Shown here piece by piece: positions 49,681 to 61,039 of a stretch of 64,000 nt of DNA. The DNA is taken from positions 55,507,228 through 55,571,227 of the forward strand of contig OX235275.1 of the NCBI GenBank assembly GCA_944472155.2. The letters run 5' to 3'. Below the pieces are notes generated by a model. The model searched no databases, was not told where the DNA came from, and was given only the letters and a program-made list of their open reading frames with translations. Position 1 is the first letter of the stretch. Every line of letters starts with the position of its first letter. Source of the DNA: Trichobilharzia szidati. Lineage: Eukaryota > Platyhelminthes > Trematoda > Strigeidida > Schistosomatidae. A program made the position numbers and the translations under genes.

Positions 49681-51660
49681 ATTATTTTCAGACATTTTCA
49701 TCCAACTCTCAATGAGGACCGACTGGCACGAAAGCTAGAATTAGAACAGGAGTAAAGGTGCATCAATTCTGAGCTTGTCAGTAAGTCTGAAACGAGTGAC
49801 TATAGTTTAAAAGGTAGAAAAGGGGCGATTTTGCATGAGACGTGAAGGAGTCGTTGAACTCCATTTTTAATAAAATGTGTGTGCCCACAGTCTACACTGT
49901 GTACTATCATGGTTACCCTAATCGGTATAAGATGTTTCTTAGTCAGTTTAGGAACATGACTGAGTGGCAAGGAACATAAGTTGACCTATATTCTACTTTT
50001 TTGTCAAGAAAAGGCGAGAAAGACTACTGAAGCATGTGCGGCACTTCCTTCAGACCTCGTATATGAAAGGGTAACGCAAATACTGTGCCATTTACCTGGA
50101 CAAGAACATACGATCGCTCGCAAGCCTGTCAGTGAACTTATACAGAATTCTCGACCAGTAACGTGGAGTTTGATTATCTGGTTAAGTTTGTAGAAAAAGC
50201 AGCACAACGGCCACTAACACGTTATGGAATCCTGATTAGGCGTAACGCAGACGCCAGAGAAAACAGAGCTGCGCGGAGATAATATCCTCTATCTCATTGT
50301 AATGTAGTTCAACGCCATAATACACGCCAGCCACAGTGTCTGGGAAAGAAGTCAGGCTGCTTGAATGAATTTGAACTCGTTCCAAGCTGGTTTCGAATAG
50401 GTATTACTAGGCGTACATGATAACCCACCGACCATTACCTGCCAGACAACACCCAACCGAGGAACAGCTAAAGGCCTTCGAAGATCTGAAAGACGTTAGG
50501 TTGCCAAGTATTTAGGATGGCACAGTGGGCCTTCTGGTTGGCTGTGATCTTCCAGACACACACTAGGTTCTGGATCAACACTTTACAGACAGGGCCGGAA
50601 CAGCATAGTGAGTCGGCGCCTGAAACCTTATGTTGATATCTCTCGGTTTGAAATCTTGAAGGGTTATCTGACCATGAATTTAAAGACATGGGCGGTCTAT
50701 GTGGGGAGCATCCTGAAGAGAATAGGGGATCGCTTCAAGTAGATGTTAGGTCCTTCAGACTTGTCAACAGTCAATTTGAGGTAGGATTACTGTGGAAGTG
50801 TGACCGTGCTGATCTACTGGACGATTACGGAAAGGGGAGTCATAGACTTGGATGTCGCAGAAGACTCCTCGCGAGACTGTAGTCTGCTGAATAGATACAA
50901 AGAAGTCATGGCGAGACATTTAATAGAAGGACACGTTGTGGAACTGGCGGGGATACTTGCTCATCCGGAAAGTGTAAAGTGGTATATGCGTCATCATCCA
51001 GTTAAGAATCCGAAAAGGCCCAAAAAGATTCCACTAGTGTATGACCGTGCGGTTAGACATATTGATACATCTTTGAATGATCAGTCATTACAGGGACAGA
51101 TATTAAAAAACACCCTATCGAACGCACTTTAGGTACATCGTGGCACATAAAGGAAGATTTTGTTGATGTTAAGTCCATATACCTGTTAAGCTCACAACCA
51201 AGTGAGGTATTTCGTCAGTGGCAACCTCATTGTATGACCCTTTAGGTCTCTTAGTACCTATAGTCTCGCCCGCTAAAGAACCACCACAAAGAATATGGAT
51301 ATTGGGATTGGATTAGGATGACGAAATACCTAAGAAGCGACGTCTGGATGAAATTTATGCACAGTCTGGAAAAGGATGCGAACGTATCATTTCCGCAGAA
51401 GCAGCGACCTTAGCACATGAATCAAACAACTCAAGAATCACATATCGTTTGCGATGCCGCCGAATGTGGCCGTGGAGCAGTTTCTTATATTAGAAATTCT
51501 GAAGAACGAAGAAATTCCGGCCGTAGCCCTGTTATGGCGAAAGCTAGGGTAACACCTCTTAAACTTCAAAGAGTACGACGGCTTGAACTAAATACTGCTG
51601 TCTTTACGGTCTGCATGGGCTTTTTGCTTCCCACAGAAATAGACATTAGTTTTTTTTGAA
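49681..51660 (+). pseudogene. BEL/Pao LTR retrotransposon, protease and RT region, decayed
   Basis: Pieces in order: DGTVGLLVGCDLPDTHWVLD near 50515-50575 (BEL protease and following region), then in broken frames VGLLWKCDRADLLDDYGKGS, CSLLNRYKEVMARHLIEGHV, YMRHHPVKNPKRPKKIPLVY and DTSLNDQSLQGQILKNTLS, the BEL/Pao lead into RT. LGTSWHIKEDFVDVKS, VATSLYDPLGLLVPIVSPAK follow near 51130-51280, then a KRRLDEIYAQSGKG-like part. The YVDD RT active site region is deleted between about 51128 and 51135. Many frameshifts and stops; no LTRs identified. Confidence 0.75.
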
Positions 51661-52199
51661 GTCACATATTGGAATGACCCAAAATTTGTCTTGTGCTACT
51701 CTAATAGTACAAATAATCATTTGTTTTGATTTACTATTCATTCTCCCCTAAATTTTCACTCGTTAAACTTCCATTTAGTTTTGTGTCTCTACCTTTGTGT
51801 GGTGCATGAAATATGGTAAACTAAACAGTTGTACTTCTTTGCGAAGCCATACTGAAAACCAGGCAGAACGACACAGGCTAGGCATAACTAAATGCGAAAC
51901 ACTGAATAATGATCTCCAGAATGTCAACAAGTGATAAGTGCAGTTCTTAATCTTGTTCTTCGCTAAATGGTAAATAGATGCCTTTCAGTAATCTCTGCTT
52001 CCACCCAGGATTATGTGATAGTTCAACCAAGCGTAGGAACTCGGCGATACCACATATAGACAGTCAGTTTTCTATGTGGCAGAGGCAACGTAAAGCGTAA
52101 GACTTATGAATTACCGTGTAGTTAGGTAAATAAGTGGCCCTTTTGTTACCTACTTTTAATCTAAGGTCACACAACATCAACTAACTGACAATTTTAGTT
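51661..52199. other. No recognised gene
   Basis: Possibly the remaining BEL sequence; no motif read. Confidence 0.35.
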
Positions 52200-52440
52200 A
52201 CCAACCCTATTATTTACAATTTTTTCTGGTAAATAAATATATACAAATAAACATATGTGATTTCACTGTCACTACTAATACCAAATATGAAGTGTCCTTA
52301 ACAATCCTGTAATGTAATCTTTACAACTCCTTCAAATATTACTTCATAAAATTAGATGCAATAATATACGAGATGCTGCAAATTCAACACTGTACCATTA
52401 ATACTGTTTTGGAACAAAGCAAATTATTATTACTGTTGCA
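52200..52440 (+). repeat. CR1 (SR1-like) 3' end
   Basis: AAATTAGATGCAATAATATAC, ACTGTACCATTAATACTGTT and TTGGAACAAAGCAAATTATT match the tail at 41920-42000. Confidence 0.65.
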
Positions 52441-52465
52441 CCTCGCCGCAGTGTTAATCTGTTAA

Positions 52466-52665
52466 TCTGTGCGTCGGTGGCACAGTGGTTAGGACTCTCG
52501 CCGACCATGCACATGGTCCGGGGTTCGAACCCCTACCGACGCACACCCGATATCTATGGTCGGCCTGTGAAATTTGGGCTACCGATATCCATGCTGAAAA
52601 TGCCATACTTGTACTGAAAATATGGTGTGGCATCAAGCTGTAATCAAAATAAAAAAATTAAAAAA
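52466..52665 (+). repeat. tRNA-derived SINE, family 1
   Basis: Head GGTGGCACAGTGGTTAGGAC and GGGGTTCGAACCCC, with the family tail and poly(A)-like end. Confidence 0.8.
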
Positions 52666-53799
52666 AATAAGTCATACCCTTATTGTTGCTGGATCCTAAG
52701 TATTGCACTCATTTTCTCATTTCCTTGCACTGTGTCAATAGGGTGCGACGAAAAAGTAACAGTGAACTATAAGTAAGTAATGCTGACGCAAGAAATGGTA
52801 GGAATCGAAAGAAATGAAATTTGTGGAAGACTTTGTAATAATACTAGAAATCTCCCTTATTCCAAAACAGTACTTGACTTATTTACCCATGCATTTTCGC
52901 GTGTCTTCTAATTATCTTATTTTTGTCTTCGCAGACATTGCCAAAGATGCTGTTGTACGCATTGTGTGGAAGCAGCCTATAATTTCATCTACCATCCACA
53001 GAGTTTGACGTACGAAAAGTCGAAGTTTTACTGACTGGATAACGCTACAACTGGTGTTTATGTTACTGATGCAGAGATACACAAGACTTGACACGTTACA
53101 GCGACGCGCGCTTGTAATAACATTACCTACATAGTAAATACAATGCTAATTACAAAAACTCGTCATTATCTTTTCACTGCGTACTTATAAGAAAAAAAGT
53201 TTACCTTAGTGTATTACTTCTCATACTAAGTACTGAAGATTCCGCCTAGTACTTAATTCTACTTGCGCTCTATAAAATACTGACTTACATTTCTTTTCCT
53301 ACAATAGGTTGTAGAGGGTTATATGCTAAGCACAGTTTTGTAACCTCACTTAGGAAGACACTTTCCCACGGATACATCAAGGAAGACGATCAAGCAGCCG
53401 CTTGAACCTGAAACAATAGGGACGACCAACAAAATAAGTGCAAGCAAAAAAAACCTGTTTCCAAAACAGTTTCATATGCATAATTACTTAATGTTTTGTT
53501 TCACATTATTTCATGAAAAGTTCTAAAATAACAGAAACATTACATAGTGATGAAGAAAAAGTTTGGAATAATAAGGCTGATATGGTTGTATCGACAGGCC
53601 TACAGAACATTACAAAATAACGAAATAGTTTACTTAAACAAAAACGTAAACAAGAGTGGTGGCAGGTAGAACATATATCAGTAATTTAAAATGAAACTTA
53701 ACATAAAAATAATAAGTAATAATCATCCAAAATTTAATCCAATATGACATGCAAACTTAGGCTAAAATGACCTAGACATCGGCCGCAGATTTGCAACCT
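52666..53799. other. No recognised gene
   Basis: AT-rich upstream region of GSTO. Short open frames only. Confidence 0.35.
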
Positions 53800-54060
53800 A
53801 ACTGAACATTAACAGTTTTCGCGGTCGCTTAATTACGAAAGCTGGTGTAGTGTTTCAAATTGAAAGTAAGGCGTCAGTTCAAAACCCGGTGGTCGCTCAA
53901 CAGTTATAGCCTAGCTCTTATATATATATATATATGTATATCTTTGACTTCTGCTGTTGATTCTATTGGTAATTATATAGTGTTTTGACCGAAGTCTGTG
54001 TTCTTTCCACGTCCTGTCCAGCGTGCTTGATATATTTATTATTGTCTGTGTTGTTATATT
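53800..54060 (+). repeat. LTR-like sequence upstream of GSTO
   Basis: Homologous, in opposite orientation, to 43375-43570 (GGCGTCAGTTCAAAACCCGG, TATAGCCTAGCTCTT, GACTTCTGCTG, CAGCGTGCTTGA). A (TA)n run is at about 53918-53935. It ends directly before the acceptor of the first GSTO coding exon. Confidence 0.5.
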
Positions 54061-54096
54061 ACAGCTGGGATCAGAAACTGAAAACTACTGGCAAAG

Positions 54097-54112
54097 ATGC
54101 ACTTAAAGCAAG
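54097..54112 (+). CDS. GSTO: Glutathione transferase omega, first coding exon
   Basis: A TTATATTACAG acceptor at 54063 is followed by a 34-nt leader and ATG at 54097 reading MHLKQ plus one base, then GTAGGT. The leftover G joins GA at 56669 to give Gly, making MHLKQGDPKPEF, a plausible start for the protein. Schistosome genes are often trans-spliced, so the acceptor could take a spliced leader. Only 16 coding bases, so the call rests on phase, splice sites and a good AAAG ATG context. Confidence 0.55.
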
Positions 54113-54329
54113 GTAGGTGTTCGTAACTCTAGTATTATACATCTTATATGAATTGTCGAGAACATTGTTTCTCTTGATAAAGCATTCAGAGGGCTCTAAG
54201 TGCGCCCAAAGTGTTTGTAGTGCACACTATACTCACGTTTCCAATAATTAAAAATCCACACGTACATACCGTTTCATTTATGCATTACATTTTTATCTCA
54301 AGCAAACAAAATATAGTGAGTGCTGAATT

Positions 54330-54510
54330 AAGATTGAGAGAGAGCTAGCTGAAATGATGCCGAGAAAGGCACGTGCCAGCCAGCGCTGAATTAATGCGGG
54401 TAATATGCAGAAAAGCACACTGCGGTAGTGCTGGAATTCTGGAAATGTTCGGTCTTACGGGGACTTTATAATAATTCAGAATAATTTCAGAATTCTCCCA
54501 CCATAGGAAT
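54330..54510. repeat. Dispersed repeat, copy 1
   Basis: Shares GCGCTGAATTAATGCGGGT-like, ACTGCGGTA, AATTTCAGAATT words with 55200-55440 in the same orientation. Class not identified. Confidence 0.5.
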
Positions 54511-55199
54511 TCCTATTCATTTCGTTAGGGTTTTTTAAATGTTTTTCCTATTTAAATAAAACAACTTAAATGTAACTTTGATATTACGAATCCTTATTTT
54601 GATGGCAATGGTTCTATTCTCAGTAACCATGTTTCTGTTCACAATAATATGCACGACAGTTAGGTAGCAGCAATCAACAAGCTAATTCGATGGGAAAGAC
54701 GGGTGATAGTTGGGTTAAGTAAAGCGAAGAACTGACAGATTATTGGAAAATAAGCGGAGAAAGGGAAAACTAATCGACAATAGTGGCAAAATAAAGGGGG
54801 GAAATAAAGAGACGAAGGGGATACAATGCATAACACCTTGGAAAAAGAAAGATTAGCAACCGTCTCCTTTATTTCCCCGTTTTTATCCACTGAGTTTCCT
54901 ACTTTTGTCGCCATTTTTTACACTTCCCTTTTTTTTGTCCGATTGGGAATTTACGAGCACTATTGTAAGTATCGAAATTCACCTAATTCTGATGTCAAGC
55001 TTACATTAGAACTAAGCAAGTTTCAGATTTTAGATTTATTGATTGAGGATAGAGAACTTTGAGCCCGTCCCATGCTTACAACAATTCTTAAGTGATTCTA
55101 ACCTATGCGTCGATAATGCATTTTTATGGTAAGTGAATATTTTATCTACCTAAAGTTGCCAGTCTGCTCTGAATTAACTCTTTTTGTTCTGTAGTAATG

Positions 55200-55440
55200 C
55201 CAGTCAGTGCTGAATCTGGGCTGAGAGGGTTGAAACAACGCTGATAAGCAAACCCAGTAGGTACTGCGGTAATTCTGAAAATGCCTAGAATAAGCACATG
55301 CTGCTGAATTGGTGCGAGTCATGCTGAAAATCAGCAGAGTTCTAGTTTGTGCGCATAATCAAGTCATTTTAGAACAATTTCAGAATTTACTCATTATAGA
55401 TAGTCAGATTTAGTTCAGAGTTTGCAAGATTTAATTCAGC
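55200..55440. repeat. Dispersed repeat, copy 2
   Basis: See 54330-54510. Confidence 0.5.
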
Positions 55441-55444
55441 ATTA

Positions 55445-55870
55445 TTGTAAGCTTGGAGTGTTAATCCTCTTCCAATAAGTTTCTGTGCTTATCCAAATCC
55501 CTCTTGAACGGGTAAATTCAGGGTGTTGACACCACTTCTGGGAGTGCTTTTTAAGAGTATATAGCCCAGTGGAAGAACCAATACTCCACAGTGATATAGT
55601 TTTCTTGAACTTTCCTGTTATGTCTCCTGAGATGTTCTTATCTAGTGGAAAGGAAAAAATAATATAGATCAGGTCCATAGTCATTTTCAAAAGTTTTAAG
55701 TATTGTACTGAGATCTCTCCGTCTGCGGTATGACAAGGGGAAGAGATTCACAGTGTTTGGTCATTCATCATATAATAAATTGGTCATACCAAGAATCATA
55801 CGTGTTGTCTTCCTTTGAAAGTTAGGATTTATGAAGCCCTTCTTAAGTCGACGGGTGGCTGCCTGGATTC
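55445..55870 (-). pseudogene. CR1/Jockey-like C-terminal end, diverged
   Basis: Nucleotide words (CACCACTTCT, ACCAATACTCCACAG, ATATAGTT, GTTATGTCTCCTGAG) follow the same order as 43915-44000. Coding frames are broken. Confidence 0.55.
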
Positions 55871-55891
55871 ATTTTTCTGGTTTTGATCTCA

Positions 55892-55892
<1 letters not shown>

Positions 55893-55931
<39 letters not shown>
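55893..55931. repeat. (TA)n microsatellite
   Basis: About 19 TA units. Confidence 0.9.
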
Positions 55932-55934
<3 letters not shown>

Positions 55935-55959
55935 GAGTCGGAAACATCTCTGGTGATTC

Positions 55960-56330
55960 TAGGAAGTGCTCTACCTATTGCTTTGAACGCATAAAAGTGG
56001 TTTTAACTTTCTAATTACCAGCTAGGGCTTCCAAAAACTTTAGAATGCCCTCCAAACATGTTTTGTAGATAGATTTAAAAGACGTATGGAGAACATCCAC
56101 TTTATGTCCTGTCTCTATAATATGTTTGGCAATAGAGGAGCTAGGTCTCCTGTTCTTACCCTTAATGGGTTCTGAGGGTTCTGTTTGCTTCTGGAGCCAC
56201 TCAGGAATATGCTCTGAAGCCAGCCCTTACTTGCAAAAATCGATGAGACTAAGCAATATGTCTAGGGAAGATAAACAATCATCTTCCTCTTCTACAGACG
56301 TAAGTGATATACTATTCTGAACTTCATTCA
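55960..56330 (-). pseudogene. Penelope-like element, RT end joined to nuclease tail
   Basis: The minus strand reads TSVEEEDDCLSSLDILLS (RT end), then jumps to HIPEWLQKQTEPSEPIKG, SSIAKHIIETGHKVDVLHTS and FKSIYKTCLEGILKFLEALA (GIY-YIG tail). The nuclease core between is deleted. Confidence 0.75.
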
Positions 56331-56339
56331 TTCGAAATA

Positions 56340-56625
56340 ATATAAACACGTGTGAAGCAAAAACAGTAATATGGAAATACAACAGAGGTTTATTCATTGT
56401 GGTAAATCACAAAGAGTGAATGTATGTGCGCTAGCCATTGACAACGATGTTGACCCGTATCACCAATTTTCTCCAGCCTTCATTAGTTCTTACGATTCCG
56501 AGGACCCCAACCAGTCAGTCAGGAAGTTTACACCTCCCTACGTGGCTGGCAGGCTGGCAGATGAAGCCACGTTTCCGTTTGACTACCACTAGTTCTTGTA
56601 AGATTACTTTGTTGTTTGTTGTATA
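56340..56625 (-). repeat. SR2-type RTE 3' end
   Basis: AGTAATATGGAAATACAACAG, TTGACCCGTATCACCAATTT and GACCCCAACCAGTCAGTCAG match 40270-40430. Confidence 0.75.
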
Positions 56626-56668
56626 AAACATGATTTCATATCAGGTACATTTATCCCTTTTTCAACAG

Positions 56669-56774
56669 GAGATCCAAAGCCAGAATTTCGCTCTGATCGT
56701 TTAACTCTCATTGGATATAAGTTTTGCCCTTATGTTGATCGAGTTAAACTGGTATTGGGCTATCACAAAATCGA
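56669..56774 (+). CDS. GSTO: Glutathione transferase omega, exon with active site
   Basis: Acceptor CCCTTTTTCAACAG; donor GTAAGT at 56775. Encodes GDPKPEFRSDRLTLIGYKFC, then PYVDRVKLVLGYHKIE. The thioredoxin-like beta-alpha start with KFCPYVDR matches the omega-class active site (human RFCPFAER); the catalytic residue is the cysteine (residue 25 if the start at 54097 is right), which forms a mixed disulphide with glutathione, unlike the Tyr or Ser of other classes. Omega GSTs act in the cytosol as thiol transferases and dehydroascorbate reductases. Exon phases are 1 in and 2 out, consistent with both neighbours. Confidence 0.88.
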
Positions 56775-56839
56775 GTAAGTACTGAATCTTTCCGTAAATG
56801 TATATACTCATTTGTTATTGTGGTGATAACTCTATAACA

Positions 56840-57010
56840 GTATACAAGCGTCTGTGATTTTGTGGTGAAACACGCGCCAAACCACTCCTATTTGTGACTC
56901 GTTGGTGGCTGGATGTACCTGCGTTCTGCAGTGAGTGATGATTTTCCCACTGATGCTCGAGCCCAGCTGACGAGTTTCAAGTAGGACGAAATGCACATCC
57001 TGCTAGTCAC
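56840..57010 (-). repeat. Sm-alpha SINE, tRNA-like and degenerate hammerhead parts
   Basis: The minus strand reads GACTAGCAGGATGTGC, CTGGGCTCGAGCATCAGTGG (box B-like), then GGTACATCCAGCCACCAACG and AGTCACAAATAGGA, the same order as 32817-33005. Confidence 0.75.
56964..57002 (+). ncRNA. Hammerhead-type motif antisense to a SINE head
   Basis: Helix I CAG (56964-56966) with CUG (57000-57002); core CUGACGA 56967-56973; helix II GUUU with GGAC (two G-U pairs), 6-nt loop; GAAA 56988-56991; helix III UG with CA around a 2-nt loop; cleavage triplet AUC ending at 56999. All core positions fit, but the helices are short. Confidence 0.42.
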
Positions 57011-57011
57011 C

Positions 57012-57190
57012 ATGTGCGTCGATGGCACAGTGGTTAGGACTCTCGCCGACCATGCACATGGTCCGGGGTTCGATCCTCTGCCGGCGCACACCCGATATCT
57101 ATGGTATGCCTGAATTTGGGCAACCGATATCCACGCTGAAAATTCCACACTTGTACTGAAAATACGGTGTGGAATCAAGCTGTAAATAAA
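57012..57190 (+). repeat. tRNA-derived SINE, family 1
   Basis: Head GCACAGTGGTTAGGACTC and CGGGGTTCGATCC, then the family tail ending in an A run. In the GSTO intron. Confidence 0.8.
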
Positions 57191-57299
57191 AAAAAATTAA
57201 CTTCTAGTGAAATGCCCAGACATCGTCTAAACACACCTGCACCAGAAGCCGATATGTCAACCTGAAACCGAGCACTTCTGTCCAATCAGTCGAGGGGAA

Positions 57300-57660
57300 A
57301 ATCTAAATGTAATTCTCTTTTAATTTTAACAACTCGATATTGTTGAGTAAGGTAATGTGTTGGGTTCAACTCAAATCATAGGAACAGAAGACAATTAGAA
57401 TTATATTATAGCGAAGATGGGGAGAGGTCAAATAAAGCCAAAGATTATGTAATCAAGTGAGAGAGAGAGAGTAAAGATATCCAGTCACCAGGGTTAAGGA
57501 AAGACTGTTGCTTCTTCCTGAACACCTAAATTACGTTTCAGGCGTTTGATAGCAGTGTGTTGCTTTGACAAATCTGAGAAGAATTCAACTATTATGGTCT
57601 TTGAATAACTTTAAGGAATGACGCATGGTGTCCACCTCATGACTGTAATTCTTAAATAGA
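57300..57660 (-). pseudogene. Penelope-like element, nuclease 3' end
   Basis: CAACTCAAATCATAGGAAC, AAGATTATGTAATCAAGTGAG and TCAGGCGTTTGATAG match 1380-1660. The same PLE family as at the left edge; decayed. Confidence 0.65.
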
Positions 57661-57673
57661 CAAAATTCAATTC

Positions 57674-57675
57674 AA

Positions 57676-57709
<34 letters not shown>
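57674..57709. repeat. (CT)n(TA)n microsatellite
   Basis: Nine CT units followed by a TA run. Confidence 0.9.
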
Positions 57710-57816
57710 TACTATTATTTACAATTTGTACTCCATAATATCTCTCTTTATGTGTACTATTTGAATTCTTTAAAAAATTCTAATATTTATCATTTTTTAA
57801 AAATTTCATCAATCAG

Positions 57817-58030
57817 TTATGATTTAGTGAATATTTCGTTAACCTCGAAACCTGATTGGTTTTTGGAATTATATCCAACTGGTAAAGTTCCATTATTATT
57901 GGAGAATGGGAAACAACTCTCTGAATCGGATGTATTAATGCGTCATATCGACAGTGTGTATGGTTCAGGTGTTCTCTTATCTCATTGTGGTGAAGAATTA
58001 TTTGAAAAAGCTAAAGAAATTATGCAGACA
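57817..58030 (+). CDS. GSTO: Glutathione transferase omega, exon 3
   Basis: Acceptor TCATCAATCAG at 57816; donor GTAAGT at 58031. Encodes YDLVNISLTSKPDWFLELYP, TGKVPLLLENGKQLSESDVL and MRHIDSVYGSGVLLSHCGEE, LFEKAKEIMQT. The GKVPLL turn (cis-proline) and the ESD motif that holds the gamma-glutamyl group of glutathione are the second half of the N-terminal domain; the rest starts the helical C-terminal domain. The split codon GA+T and exit in phase 0 agree with the exons on either side. Confidence 0.9.
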
Positions 58031-58129
58031 GTAAGTATAGTATAACGATGCCTTGATGTTTTGATAAAAAAATTATATTATTTATGTATAGTGTCTTTCA
58101 ATGAAGCCGTTAAGCGTTCATGGTTTTGT

Positions 58130-59690
58130 GTTTCACCCATGCACACACACACACTACATCTGCGATGTTTATCAGACGCCCATTCATCATCCGACTATTA
58201 TATGTACACATAAATGATCTCAAACAGTTTGCTCGGGAGACACAAACACGAGAAAACCAGGCAGGTTTTAGGCCAGGTAGAGGGTGTATTGATCACATCT
58301 TCACCCTTCGACAGATTCTAGAACATAGGCATTCCTACCGGCGTCCGACAATCATTATATTTCTTGACCTAAAGGCGGCATTCGATTCTGTCGACCGAGA
58401 GGTTCTCTGGCGATGCTTTGCTGTAAAGGGAACGCCGAGAAAATACATTGCACTGATTAAGGCACTCTACTCGTACTCATGCAGCCAGGTGAGGGCTTAT
58501 GGCGAGTTTTCATCTGAAGTGGTGACGACTAGTGGCGTCCGTCAAGGATGCCCATTATCCCCATTCCCATTCAACTTCATCATAGACGTACTAATGGACT
58601 TAACACTTCAGCGACTCAGGGATTGACTTGCTACCAGGGAATAATCTCGTTGACTTAGAATATGCGGACGATATAGTCCTTCTAGGCGAGGACTCTGACA
58701 AAATGCAGAGTCTACTGAACACCCTGAGCAACAATCTCCGTATGTTTGGCATGCGATTCGCCCCTGTGAAATGTAAGATGATGCTACAGGATTGGACTTC
58801 ACCGACCCCTAGATTAGAAATAGGAAGTGAAGTGGTAGAGCACGTTGACCGCTTCAATTACTTGGGAAATCCCATCAGCCCCAACGAGTTGATCTCAGAC
58901 GAAATATCAGCACGAATACAGAGGGCTAGTTTCGCATACGCCAGTTTACGCCGTCTCCAGCTTAGTAGACGTGATATCCGACTATCGACCAAAGGGCGTG
59001 TGTACTGCTCAACAGTTTGCTCCGTCCTTCTTTATGGCCAGCTGTGAGACCTGGCCATTGAGAGTGGAAGAAATGAAAAGATTAGCTGTCTTCGATCATA
59101 GGTGTCTGCGTTCCATCTCCCGCGTGAAGTGGTATAGTAAGGTGAGCAATATTGAGGTTAGGCGTCGAGTGCTAGGTAAGGCGGGGAGATCAATCGACGA
59201 AACTGTGAAATTACTTCGACTGAGATTGTTAGGACATGTGCTACGTATGCCTAGTCATCGCCTTCCTCGACTGATGGGCGATGTTAGCTGACATAGAGTC
59301 AGGCTGGAAAGGAGCTAGCACGTGGCGGTCAAACGAAAACATGGCACCAGTCAATGAAATCCACAACAGTTAGTCTAAGCCACGTAGGAAGATGTAGACT
59401 TCCTGGTTGGGGCCCTCGGGATGGTAAAAACCAATGGTTGGAAACGATTGGCGACATGGCTCAAAATCGTTCTCAGTGGCGCAGATGCATCCACTCCTTG
59501 TGACTTATGATTTCCAATTAAACTGTTTTGTTCTCCGTTATTACTATTCCTTTGTCTCACACCTCTGTTTACTGACTATATTATGCATTTCTTCTACTTT
59601 CTTCTCTTGCTATGTGTGCTACATGGAGTGTGGCGACTTGAACTGCCGCACATATGTGCAAAGTTCTATGTCGAAAACCGACCGACCGAC
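58130..59690 (+). mobile_element. SR2-type RTE retrotransposon, RT to 3' end
   Basis: From 58240 the + strand reads ENQAGFRPGRGCIDHIFTLR, IIIFLDLKAAFDSVDREVLW, GVRQGCPLSPFPFNFIID; after one frameshift LVDLEYADDIVLLGEDSDKM (YADD catalytic box), NLRMFGMRFAPVKCKMMLQD, then after more shifts CETWPLRVEEMKRLAVFDHR and LLRLRLLGHVLRMPSHRLPR. All RT blocks are present with two or three frameshifts; the endonuclease domain is missing. 59290-59690 is the 3' noncoding end. It lies in the GSTO intron in sense orientation. Confidence 0.9.
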
Positions 59691-59694
59691 CTTA

Positions 59695-60200
59695 TAAAGA
59701 GGGTAGATGTACTTTTAATGCTGCTTCTGTCTTACACCATAACATTGTTTTCTCCGTAGACAAAGGAGTCAAATATGTCCGATGTACCTTCCGAAACTAC
59801 ACATCTGCTTTTGACTCTGTACCCAGATGCCTTTTGTTGAATGAGCTTTCCGTGACACAAACCGAGTCCTGGACTGTCAACTGGTTGGATTCTTATTTCT
59901 CTAGGAGATTGGAATATACTGTATATAAAGGCAAATCTTCGTCCACCTTACTTACTGAATCTGGAGTCCCTCAAGGTGTTTTCCTCTCCCCTTTCTTCTT
60001 TCTTCTTAGATAACTTGTCTCTTTCAGATGAAACCAACTTCGTTAAATACACTGGTAATCTGACTGTCTCACTGCCGGTTACGCCCCTGTCTGACTGTTC
60101 CAAACTCAATAGCTTTTTGTTGAACATCGACCAGTCGTCTAAGCTAAGTAGTTTTATGTTAAGTCCCTCTAAATGTCAGACAATTACCTTGCGATAGTTC
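59695..60200 (+). pseudogene. CR1-like retrotransposon, RT fragment
   Basis: Reads YTSAFDSVPRCLLLNELSVT, WLDSYFSRRLEYTVYKGKSS, LLTESGVPQGVFLSPF, then SSFMLSPSKCQTITLR. The YTSAFD and SGVPQG blocks are CR1-clade RT motifs. The FADD region between is lost. Confidence 0.8.
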
Positions 60201-60214
60201 TATTCTCTGACCTT

Positions 60215-61020
60215 TGTTATTGTATATTATATTATTATTCCTTCGCGTTCCGAGTGGAACATAGGGCTCGCTTCAACAACACATCTACACTTTGTTGTGT
60301 TTTCCGCCGTCCTCTTCATCTGGGTCGTCTACGATTGACCAAACTCTTTCATCTCATACGATCTCCTCCATGTCACCCTCGCACTGAGGACCCACTCGTA
60401 GCTTCCCATTTGGATTCCACTCGAGTGATGGCCTGAATTGAGTGCGATGTCATTCGGTGGTCTCCTCAATGTATGCCCGATTCATGCATCTCCACTTTCT
60501 CCTACATATTTGTTGAGCGATCGGCTTTCGCCTGATGATTTGTTCCCATAGTTTTTTGTTGTTTATTCTTTCTGGCCGGCTAGCCAGATGGGGAGGCAGC
60601 TGTTGATGACAGTCTGCAACAAGCTATTGGAAATCCTTTTCGTGAAACGCTGGCCATGTTTCTGACCCGTATAGAAGGACCAACCGACTTCATATTGGTG
60701 TTGAAAATGCAAATCTTGTTCCTTATGCTGAGGGCGGGAGATTTGCCAGCTAGTTTCAGGTTGTTGAAGGCGTATCTTGCCCCCCCCCCTCCGATTCTGA
60801 CTTTGACATCTTCATTCGTGCCGTCTCCTGTGGTTGAAACGATATTTCCTAGATAAATGAAGGAAGTAATCTATGTTAAATCTCTCCCGTAGATTGTGAT
60901 TGGTGCTATTTATTGTGGTTGCTGTTGGTTGGTTGTCTTTATCACCTCCGTCTTCCCTATGTTCACCTAGAGTCCTATCTTCGCTGCCAGCCTCTTCAAC
61001 CAGTTTGTTGGTTTTCGCCT
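60215..61020 (-). pseudogene. RTE retrotransposon C-terminal region
   Basis: Nucleotide words match 39490-40230 throughout (GAACATAGGGCT, CACGATCTCCTCCATGTCA-like, TATTTGTTGAGCGAT, GTTGGTTGGTTGTC). Frames are broken; a C run is at 60780-60789. Confidence 0.8.
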
Positions 61021-61039
61021 ACCTCTATGTCCATCATTC

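Noticed and set aside
55893..55931. TA run as a replication origin or AT-rich promoter
   Set aside because: Simple microsatellite within a repeat; similar runs occur at several unrelated places.
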